A stretch of 11,920 nt of DNA from Flammeovirgaceae bacterium (GTDB lineage Bacteria; Bacteroidota; Bacteroidia; Cytophagales; Cyclobacteriaceae): NCBI GenBank assembly GCA_003229495.1, contig QIEB01000161.1, positions 1 through 11,920 of the forward strand, read 5' to 3'. A model generated the notes under the pieces. That model saw only the letters and a list, made by a program, of their open reading frames with translations, made no database searches and was not told where the DNA came from. Numbering within the stretch: position 1 is the stretch's first letter; each line of letters starts with the position of its first letter. Shown here piece by piece: positions 1 to 5,621 of this stretch. The position numbers and the translations under genes are program-made.

Positions 1-210
1 GGTGTAGTTGGAAAGAAAAAATTCACATACGATGTTTTTGGTGATACAGTAAATATCGCAGCCAGAATTGAGTCCTCAAGTAAGGAAGGACGAATTAATA
101 TTTCAGCCTATACGCATAACTTAATAAAAGAGTACTTCGCCTGTGAATACCGTGGCAAAATAAATGCAAAAGGAAAAGGAGATCTTGATATGTATTTCGT
201 AAATATTTAG
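1..210 (+). CDS. Class III adenylate/guanylate cyclase, C-terminal part (5' end outside window)
   Basis: The reading frame is open from base 1 to the TAG at 208-210 and gives 69 residues. They match the last third of a class III nucleotide cyclase homology domain. The segment YDVFGDTVNIAARIES holds the substrate-contacting Asp of the YDVFG stretch and the Asn and Arg of VNxAxR that stabilise the transition state in this family. The protein ends right after the last strand of the domain (KGKGDLDMYFVNI), so here the cyclase domain is C-terminal. The minus-strand cyclases further right have it at the N-terminus, so this is a different architecture and not a recent copy of them. Its N-terminal sensor part lies outside the window. 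A 32-bp palindrome begins 29 bases after the stop. Substrate (ATP or GTP) cannot be settled from this fragment. Confidence 0.85.
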   Translation, partial: GVVGKKKFTYDVFGDTVNIAARIESSSKEGRINISAYTHNLIKEYFACEYRGKINAKGKGDLDMYFVNI

Positions 211-239
211 AATTAGGATTTTCAATACTAATGGAACCC

Positions 240-271
240 GAACGGCCGCTTTTGGCCGAAAGCAGCCGTTC
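240..271 (-). repeat. 32-bp palindromic repeat, copy R1
   Basis: Complete imperfect palindrome with arms GAACGGC and GCCGTTC and central GGCC. Fourteen of 16 positions pair. The core reads TTTTGGCCGAAA on the plus strand, so it is in the opposite orientation to copies R3-R8. It lies just after the partial cyclase and just before the truncated transposase. Confidence 0.8.
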
Positions 272-283
272 ACTGAATGACCG

Positions 284-862
284 CTAACGACCCACCGAAT
301 CGCCTTGCTGATCAGCCCGATCTAACTCATCCAAATAACGGGCCACCCGATCTTCAGTTTGTTTAATTCTAGCCTTCAGTTTTTGTTCAGTGTAATTGTT
401 ATCACTGCTGTTGACGGCTTTAAATTTACTACCAGCAACTGCAATGAGAGAATCGGTGAACATTCCCATATGCCTGCACAGCACTACAAATTTACCGAAC
501 ACCTTTTTAATCGCTGATCCATTGTCTTTTCGAAAGTCTGCGATGGTTTTAAAATCTGGACTTAGGCGGCCTGTTAGCCAAATCATCTCCAAATTTCGTT
601 GCGTTTCTCGCTCTAGTCGACGGCTTGATTGGATGCGATTCAGGTAACCATAGATGTAAATTTTCAGCAGAGTAGATGGATGGTAAGAAGGGCGCCCGGT
701 ATTGGCAGGCTCAACTTTGTCAAAGCCAAGCTTTAACAGGTCAAGTTCATCTATGAATAGATCTATAAATCGAACAGGATTATCATCCGTAATGGAATCA
801 TCAAGGCGTTCGGGAAACATAGCTAACCGTTGCCTATCCTCACCAGATATAAACTTTTTCAT
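284..862 (-). pseudogene. IS1182-family transposase, truncated and catalytically dead
   Basis: The 192 codons match the N-terminal part of IS1182-type DDE transposases: a conserved N-terminal region (GEDRQRLAMFPERLDD, then TGRPSYHPSTLLKIYIYGYLNR and SSRRLERETQRN) followed by LTGRLSPDFKTIADFRKDNG. Family members are usually around 450-550 residues, so more than half, including the later catalytic residues, is missing. The alignment seems lost near residue 185. The conserved segment that normally reads (A)xDGSKFKAVN is AVAGSKFKAV here. Residue 143 is Ala (codon GCT) where the first catalytic Asp (GAT) is expected, which one base change would explain. The start (ATG read from 862) is followed by a normal family N-terminus, and the upstream terminal repeat is intact. 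This is a non-functional remnant. Family assignment is firm; the exact deletion point is not. Confidence 0.88.
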
Positions 863-909
863 AGATTTTTACTCCACTCAGTTTCTATGAATCAATTTAC
901 TACATCTAA

Positions 910-929
910 GTGTTTTTACATAGCCTGGG
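910..929 (-). repeat. Terminal inverted repeat of the IS1182-type remnant
   Basis: Read on the minus strand this is CCCAGGCTATGTAAAAACAC. It lies 48 bases upstream of the transposase start and ends at the GGCC of palindrome R2. It matches the left end of the small element at 10105-10300 at 18 of 20 positions, which identifies both as ends of the same IS type. The opposite end of this IS is absent. Confidence 0.75.
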
Positions 930-945
930 CCGAAAGCGGCCAGTG
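928..945 (-). repeat. Half palindrome R2, split by the IS1182-type element
   Basis: GGCCGAAAGCGGCCAGTG is the right half of a 32-bp palindrome in the R1 orientation, starting exactly at its central GGCC where the IS terminal repeat stops. Its outer arm has diverged. The missing half would have been at the lost far end of the IS. Confidence 0.6.
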
Positions 946-988
946 ATTTCGTTTCATACTGATACATTAACCAACAGTATGAACGATC

Positions 989-1600
989 ATGAAGTATACT
1001 AATCAATCACCTTGGAACCAAGGTAAATTAGTCGGTCAAAAGCAACCACTAAAACTAAAGGAAATCTGTGCCATTAGAATTAGGTTGGAAATTGCAGGTC
1101 GAATCAGAGACCTAGCATTGTTTAATCTTGCGATTGACAGCAAGTTACGAAGCAGTGACCTAATTACTCTCAAAGTCAAAGACGTAGCTAATGGCTCAGT
1201 TGTTTCCAAAAGAGCGATGGTGATTCAAAAAAAGACCAAAACATCAGTTCAATTTGAAATCACAAAGCAGACTCGTAAATCTGTCGAATCATGGATTAGA
1301 ATTGCCAACCTCCGCTACGATGATTATTTATTCAAGAGTAGATTGAAGTATTCGCTCCATCTTTCTAAGAGACAATATTCGAGAATAGTAAAGTCCTGGG
1401 TTTCAGAAATAGGACTTGATCCAATCATGTACGGCACTCACTCTCTTCGAAGGACCAAGGCTACACTAATCTATCGCAGAACAAAAAACCTGAGAGCCAT
1501 ACAGCTATTACTTGGCCATAAGAGCCTTGAGAGTACAGTTAAATATTTAGGTATTGAAGTTGATGACGCCCTGGAATTGGCTGAAAATACGGAGGCTTGA
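989..1600 (+). CDS. Solo tyrosine recombinase (phage-integrase family, catalytic domain only)
   Basis: This 203-residue protein carries the full catalytic set of tyrosine recombinases: Arg54 (in KLRSSDLITLKVKDV), a beta-hairpin Lys (Lys82 or Lys84 in IQKKTKTSVQFEI), His151-x-x-Arg154 (THSLRRTKATLIYRRT), His177 (LLLGHKSLESTVKYLG) and the nucleophile Tyr186. About 20 residues precede the catalytic fold, so the usual N-terminal core-binding (SAM-like) domain of 80-100 residues is missing. Compact catalytic-only members of this family do exist, so it may be intact. It may strand-exchange specific sites, or it may be a cargo or relic gene. No phage or conjugative gene is adjacent. It sits between half palindrome R2, 43 bases upstream, and palindrome R3, whose first two bases are the last two of its TGA stop. 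No Shine-Dalgarno sequence is seen before the ATG. Confidence 0.88.
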   Translation: MKYTNQSPWNQGKLVGQKQPLKLKEICAIRIRLEIAGRIRDLALFNLAIDSKLRSSDLITLKVKDVANGSVVSKRAMVIQKKTKTSVQFEITKQTRKSVESWIRIANLRYDDYLFKSRLKYSLHLSKRQYSRIVKSWVSEIGLDPIMYGTHSLRRTKATLIYRRTKNLRAIQLLLGHKSLESTVKYLGIEVDDALELAENTEA

Positions 1601-1630
1601 ATGTCTCCTTTCGGCCAAAAGCGGCCGTTC
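1599..1630 (+). repeat. 32-bp palindromic repeat, copy R3
   Basis: Core CTTTCGGCCAAAAGC and right arm GGCCGTTC match the family exactly. The left arm has three changes. It overlaps the recombinase stop codon by two bases and lies immediately 3' of the broken TPR gene on the minus strand. Copy R5 holds the same relative place next to the intact cyclase gene at 7690. Confidence 0.8.
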
Positions 1631-1633
1631 GAA

Positions 1634-2095
1634 CTCGCTCTGGAAAACCCACCTTATCCAGCATTTCCTGCCAGTGAGGATCGTTGCGCAACAGTTTGAT
1701 GGAGATTTAATATAAATCACTATCATCCAAATTGGAAGGTATCTCCCCTGATTCTTCCAACTTCCTTACTTCCTCTCTTTTTAGCCGTACCTTATCCCTG
1801 GCAATTCCTACCAATCGTTGAAACTCTTGCTCATCTTTAATATTCTCGAACAATGAGTCTTTTTCCATATAGTCCGACAATACAAGCTCAATTCGACTAA
1901 ATATTGATATGATTCAATGTAGTTGGGATCTAGCTGCTGTGCTTTCTCTAAATCTTTTATGGAGTTTAGTTTATCAGCTTTCACCACATAGGGGTAATGA
2001 CCTCTTAAAGCATAGACTGCCGCTAAGTTAGGATCAATCATAAGTGCCTGAGCACACAACATCAAAACAGTATCCTGTGGGGTTTTTGCAATGCA
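1634..2095 (-). pseudogene. Decayed TPR/cyclase-type gene remnant (3' part)
   Basis: Three pieces read on the minus strand. From about 2095 to 1880 there is a TPR segment (QALMIDPNLAAVYALRG, then KDLEKAQQLDPNYIESYQYL). Near 1876-1885 the sense shifts to another frame, which continues as SDYMEKDSLFENIKDEQEFQ and a charged tail to a TAA at 1707-1709. Directly after that stop, in the same frame, 1706-1634 encodes LLRNDPHWQEMLDKVGFPE. This is clearly related to the last residues of the intact cyclase at 7690-10005 (HDDPRWQMMLDKVGFLE). At least one frameshift is present, plus a stop or a join of two C-termini, and the cyclase and TolB-like parts are gone. The 5' boundary is approximate; sense becomes weak beyond 2095. 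It was probably a paralogue of the cyclase/TPR genes, destroyed when the flanking segment was rearranged. Confidence 0.7.
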
Positions 2096-2104
2096 TCTTG
2101 TTTC

Positions 2105-2247
2105 ATGGCGTTTCCGAAGGAGTGATTCTATTCAAAACTACAGATGCCGGGATAGTTGAGGTAAGGCCATGGAAATTTGCTAAACCGTTTAGCATCATTC
2201 TGGTATTAGTCACCATAATAATTTATATTTTGGTTGGAAATGTCTGA
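2105..2247 (+). pseudogene. C-terminal fragment of a membrane protein, possibly a sodium/solute symporter
   Basis: The frame ending in TGA at 2245-2247 encodes TTDAGIVEVRPWKFAKPF followed by a single hydrophobic stretch, SIILVLVTIIIYILVGNV, then stops. This resembles the last membrane helix of sodium:solute symporters (SSS family), which often end just after a W/F-rich segment and a helix; that identification is from memory and weak. The frame stays open back to a GTG at 2044, but that part overlaps the decayed minus-strand TPR gene and shows no membrane character, so the real homology probably begins near 2105-2145. The stop overlaps the next start as ATGTCTGA, an arrangement typical of co-transcribed genes. 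This suggests the piece is the true 3' end of an operon gene whose body was lost by rearrangement. Confidence 0.4.
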
Positions 2248-2482
2248 TCTGAAAAAGAAATTTCGAAAGTTTGAGCGGCTAGATGTAGGAGCTGCTGTAA
2301 GGGAGCATAATCGCAAAATGCGCCAAAATCAGACTTTGGACTATGTACAAAAGATGCATAATAAGTATCTGACCTTGGACAAGCCTATGCTTCCTTGGGA
2401 TGCACTGATCGAGCTTAATCGCATGGCGGATGTTAGGGACCCCGATCTCTTAATCTCAGAAATAAGAAAGAATAAAATGTAA
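2240..2482 (+). CDS. Short protein resembling the N-terminus of myo-inositol oxygenase
   Basis: The 80 residues start at the ATG at 2240. A TTG two codons earlier is less likely because the ATG overlaps the preceding TGA. The stretch NQTLDYVQKMHNKY, then LDKPMLPWDALIELNR, then DVRDPDLL, follows the order of the pre-catalytic region of myo-inositol oxygenase (NQT..(Y/F)V..M...Y..LDK..M..W...ELLN...D.SDPDL). The protein ends where the iron-binding HD fold of MIOX should begin, so none of the His/Asp iron ligands are present and it cannot be an oxygenase alone. The TAA overlaps the next ATG (TAATG), indicating coupling to the cytidylyltransferase gene. It may be a truncated relic kept for translational coupling or a retained small partner protein. 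Similarity was judged by eye and needs a profile search. Confidence 0.5.
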   Translation: MSDLKKKFRKFERLDVGAAVREHNRKMRQNQTLDYVQKMHNKYLTLDKPMLPWDALIELNRMADVRDPDLLISEIRKNKM

Positions 2483-3831
2483 TGAAATGTCTAATCATTG
2501 CAGCCGGTCGTGGAAGTAGATTATCCAATAAAGGCGATTCCAAACCCCTTGTTCCCCTTCTGGGATTAACACTTATTGAACGTACCATACTAACGGCAAA
2601 AAGGAGTGGCATTACTGATTTTTACATTGTGACGGGTTTTGAGGGAGAGAAAGTAAGGCAATATCTCGGCGAGTTTAATCAGGGTCAGAATATCCAAATA
2701 ACCCATATTCTTAATGAAGAATGGGAAAAGGAGAATGGCATATCCGTTCTCAGAGCAAAAGATTTATTGAATGAGCCTTTTATACTGTTGATGACAGATC
2801 ACCTCTTTGAAGATTCTATATTGGCAGATCTAAAAAACGAACAAATTGCTGATGGAGAAATCATTATGGCTGTTGATCATAACATAAACTCGAACAGGTT
2901 AGTTGATATTGATGATGTTACCAAAGTTCTTGTTATAGACGATAAGATAACGGCGATTGGAAAAAGCATCAGAGATTTTAACGCTTATGATACGGGGATT
3001 TTTCTTTGCTCCTCTGCCATTTTCCCTGCAATCGAAAAAAGCTTATCTAAGGGAGACAGTTCTCTTTCGGGTGGAATAAGGATACTTTCCGGTTACGGTA
3101 ATGCCAAAACATTTGATATTCAGGATAAATACTGGATTGATGTAGATGATGAAATGGCATTTAGTAAAGCGGAAAACTTGCTTATTAGTAATTTGAAGAA
3201 GACTTCTGACGGGCCTGTTTCAAGATATTTGAATAGGCCATTATCCATTAGGATTACAAAGTTACTTTTAAAAACAAAGATCACTCCAAACCATGTCTCG
3301 ATATTTGCCTTTATCCTGAGTATGATGGGTGCGGTATTTTTCTTTTTAGGAGGATATTTTAATTTAATTATAGGAGCAATAATGGCTCAAATCTCATCGG
3401 TTATTGATGGTTGTGACGGGGAAATTGCAAGGTTGAAGTTTAAGGCAACAGAATTTGGTGGATGGTTGGACGCTGTTTTGGACCGCTATGCCGATGCTTT
3501 TCTACTTTTTGGGTTGACTTATCACGCTTATTTAATCAATAATAATTATTGGGATATAGTGATTGGATTTTTGGCGATCATAGGCACTTTCATGAATAGC
3601 TATACAGCAGACAAATACGATGGATTAATGAAAAGAAAACTTGGGCCAGAGAAACATTATTTTAGAATAGGACGTGATGTCAGGATATTTATCATATTAC
3701 TGGGGGCATTGATAAATATGCCCTTTTTGACACTTGGAATAATTGCTGTTTCGATGAATATCGAAAATGCAAGACGGATTTGGCTTTTGTATAGAAATGA
3801 AAAATATAAATTCGGCAAAAAAGAAAATTGA
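2482..3831 (+). CDS. Bifunctional inositol-1-phosphate cytidylyltransferase / CDP-alcohol phosphatidyltransferase (IPCT-DIPPS type)
   Basis: Residues ~1-235 form a sugar-nucleotidyltransferase domain: the loop AAGRGSRL at 7-14, Lys21-Pro22, NEEWEKENGISVL at 78-90 and the metal-binding MTDHLFE around Asp106. Residues ~245-449 form a membrane CDP-alcohol phosphatidyltransferase with the full signature DG-x2-AR-x8-G-x3-D-x3-D (Asp312, Gly313, Ala316, Arg317, Gly326, Asp330, Asp334) and several hydrophobic helices. This order and size match the fused enzyme of hyperthermophiles that makes CDP-inositol from CTP and L-myo-inositol 1-phosphate, then joins it to a second inositol phosphate to give phosphorylated di-myo-inositol phosphate. 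The final acceptor here is uncertain; a lipid or another polyol is possible. The inositol-related neighbours support the substrate. Alternatives are another CDP-alcohol such as CDP-choline or CDP-glycerol. It overlaps the genes on both sides. Confidence 0.78.
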   Translation: MKCLIIAAGRGSRLSNKGDSKPLVPLLGLTLIERTILTAKRSGITDFYIVTGFEGEKVRQYLGEFNQGQNIQITHILNEEWEKENGISVLRAKDLLNEPFILLMTDHLFEDSILADLKNEQIADGEIIMAVDHNINSNRLVDIDDVTKVLVIDDKITAIGKSIRDFNAYDTGIFLCSSAIFPAIEKSLSKGDSSLSGGIRILSGYGNAKTFDIQDKYWIDVDDEMAFSKAENLLISNLKKTSDGPVSRYLNRPLSIRITKLLLKTKITPNHVSIFAFILSMMGAVFFFLGGYFNLIIGAIMAQISSVIDGCDGEIARLKFKATEFGGWLDAVLDRYADAFLLFGLTYHAYLINNNYWDIVIGFLAIIGTFMNSYTADKYDGLMKRKLGPEKHYFRIGRDVRIFIILLGALINMPFLTLGIIAVSMNIENARRIWLLYRNEKYKFGKKEN

Positions 3832-4408
3832 TCAAATCATTAAAAAATCTTCAGTTCCTGAAGATTATGTCCATTCAGAAAACACCCTGGATTGGTTACT
3901 TAAATTAAAGCCAAATGCAGATGAGAGTCTAAAAATAGCTGCTTTGAGTCATGATATTGAGAGAGCTATTGAGAAACGGAAAGTAAGGCGCAAGGATTAT
4001 AAAGATTATGATGCATTTAAAGACGCACATGCTTTAAACAGTGCTATGATCCTTGCAGAAATTATGCAAGAATGCAACCTAAGTAAAAAAATGATTGACG
4101 AAGTATATTTTCTAGTGAGCCATCATGAAACAGGAGGCACTAAACTAGTTGATATTTTGAAGGATGCTGATAGTATTTCATTCTTCGATGTAAACTTGCC
4201 TCTTTACTTTGCGCGTAATGACCTAAAAGAGACAAAAAGACGGTGTTTGTGGGGATATCAAAGGTTATCCGACAAGGGCAAAAGTATCGTTGCCGGATTT
4301 AATTACCAAAACAAAGAGCTTAATGCACTAATGAGGGTTTGTATTGAGGAAAGTGAAAGGTTAAAAGAAGGCTCCAAAATACGAAATTCCAACTCTGCTG
4401 ATATTTAA
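3797..4408 (+). CDS. HD-domain protein of the DUF4202 type, putative phosphohydrolase or di-iron enzyme
   Basis: From the ATG at 3797 (203 residues) the protein begins with a normal amphipathic helix. An in-frame ATG at 3767 would add MQDGFGFCIE, which is merely the shadow of the preceding gene, so the shorter start is preferred; it overlaps that gene by 35 bases. Likely metal ligands are in HD order: His26 (YVHSENTLDWLL), His52-Asp53 (ALSHDIERA), His78 (FKDAHALNSA), His109/His110 (LVSHHETGG) and Asp125 (LKDADSISFFD). The LPLYFARND and RRCLWGYQRLS segments are typical of DUF4202 as I recall it. HD proteins with this ligand number include phosphohydrolases and mixed-valent di-iron oxygenases. 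No experimental function is known to me for DUF4202. Position suggests action on an inositol phosphate or the fusion enzyme's product. Confidence 0.72.
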   Translation: MKNINSAKKKIDQIIKKSSVPEDYVHSENTLDWLLKLKPNADESLKIAALSHDIERAIEKRKVRRKDYKDYDAFKDAHALNSAMILAEIMQECNLSKKMIDEVYFLVSHHETGGTKLVDILKDADSISFFDVNLPLYFARNDLKETKRRCLWGYQRLSDKGKSIVAGFNYQNKELNALMRVCIEESERLKEGSKIRNSNSADI

Positions 4409-4538
4409 ATAGTTAAACTAAGTTGCCTGAATTATCCGATTCAATTTGGCTCTATTACTGTTTGATCACTTTTCTAACAAAATTTAAAACTTCTAGTCAT
4501 TATATTATAGCTGTAATTGAAGTAAAACCAAAAGCCAT

Positions 4539-5438
4539 ATGCTTCCACCCAATTCAGTGATAGTGATAGGTTCCATAACCATAGATCGAATAATCCTGGA
4601 AGGTAAAACTATTGAAACCTTGGGGGGGGTATTAACTTATGCAGGCTTGACATTCTGGAAGCACGATATTCCAACCTTTATTGTGACAAATGTAGCCAAG
4701 GAAGAAAAGTATATTTTAAAAAATTTCGGGCAAAAGGGAATAAAAGTTTATTATGAGTTTAGCCCTGAAACTACTCGTTTCATCAACAATTACATTAAAA
4801 GTGACCAAAGAGTACAGATAGTTCCTACCCAGGCGGTTCCGATCGGAGAAGAATTGGTTAAAAAGGCTCTTCCCATGGCAAATCATATCCATCTCGGTCC
4901 ATTACATCCTTGGGACATTCATCCGGGAGCCATAGCATTCCTGAAGAATTACCTTGAAAAAACCAAAAAGGCAAGCAGACCTTTGGTAACTCTCGATGTT
5001 CAGGGGTATGTCAGGGAAATCAATAATCAGGTGGTACGGACTTTCGTTTCAGAAAACCTGGAGGAAGCACTGTGGTGTTCTGACATCATAAAATGCGAAA
5101 AAATAGAGTTGGAAGTTATAATTGAACACTTCAAAACCACACCCTTGCAATTAATCAACAAATATAACATTCAGGAACTAGTGATCACCGAAGGATTCAA
5201 AGGAGGGCAAATCTTGCGTCCAAAGGCAAACTCCATCTCATTTAAGGCCATGCCAGTCAAAAAATTTGATGATTTTACCGGTGCTGGTGACGTTTTCTTT
5301 GCTGCCTATCTGATCAAACATTTATATCACGGGGAAGAGATTTCCCTATCATGCGACTATGCCGCCCGGATAGCTTCCTTAAAGATTGAAGGAGGCTACA
5401 TACCCTCCAGTGATCTGGACTTAGAAGCTGTAAGGTAG
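4539..5438 (+). CDS. PfkB-family carbohydrate kinase, possible myo-inositol kinase
   Basis: A 299-residue ribokinase-fold kinase of normal family length. The N-terminal strand VIVIGSITIDRI is followed by a substrate-side LGGVLTYAGL (GG at 29-30). The C-terminal PfkB signature DDFTGAGDVFFAAYL sits at 244-258, with the catalytic base Asp251 in GAGD. The N-terminus lacks the usual longer NPG-type motif, as in divergent archaeal-like members. It follows the HD gene on the same strand after 130 bases, so it may have its own promoter; none could be recognised with confidence. In the context of the cytidylyltransferase fusion, the likely role is phosphorylation of myo-inositol to D-myo-inositol 3-phosphate (the same compound as L-inositol 1-phosphate), the substrate needed by the next enzyme. 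That specificity is inferred from context. A sugar or nucleoside kinase is the alternative. Confidence 0.8.
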   Translation: MLPPNSVIVIGSITIDRIILEGKTIETLGGVLTYAGLTFWKHDIPTFIVTNVAKEEKYILKNFGQKGIKVYYEFSPETTRFINNYIKSDQRVQIVPTQAVPIGEELVKKALPMANHIHLGPLHPWDIHPGAIAFLKNYLEKTKKASRPLVTLDVQGYVREINNQVVRTFVSENLEEALWCSDIIKCEKIELEVIIEHFKTTPLQLINKYNIQELVITEGFKGGQILRPKANSISFKAMPVKKFDDFTGAGDVFFAAYLIKHLYHGEEISLSCDYAARIASLKIEGGYIPSSDLDLEAVR

Positions 5439-5473
5439 AAAAATGTAAAATGAGTTTCAATAATTGGAATTTG

Positions 5474-5509
5474 GTGACCGGCCGCTAACGGCCAAAAGCG
5501 GCCGTTCAC
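5474..5509 (+). repeat. Palindromic repeat, copy R4 (extended stem)
   Basis: Longest stem of the family: GTGACCGGCCGCT pairs with AGCGGCCGTTCAC with one mismatch around a TAACGGCCAAA loop. It lies between the convergent kinase and cyclase genes. No T-run follows on either strand, so a classical intrinsic terminator is not evident, although the hairpin could end or stabilise both transcripts. Confidence 0.8.
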
Positions 5510-5621
5510 GCCTATCTTTACAACATTTCTACCAACATTTGAACGGAAGAACCATGATAGGGTATGGCTTATATCCGATGTTGGTGGTTGTTTTAGTTAT
5601 TACCACCTCAAGTTTAGTAGA

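Noticed and set aside
3767..3796. Earlier start for the HD-domain gene
   Set aside because: The added residues are the out-of-frame reading of the preceding gene. The ATG at 3797 gives a natural N-terminus.
4409..4538. Promoter of the PfkB gene
   Set aside because: AT-rich sequence with TTTG and TATA-like pieces is present, but no pair has the right spacing for a Bacteroidota -33/-7 promoter.
5474..5509. Palindrome R4 as an intrinsic terminator between convergent genes
   Set aside because: The stem is strong, but no T-run follows on either strand, and other copies of the same repeat occur upstream of genes.
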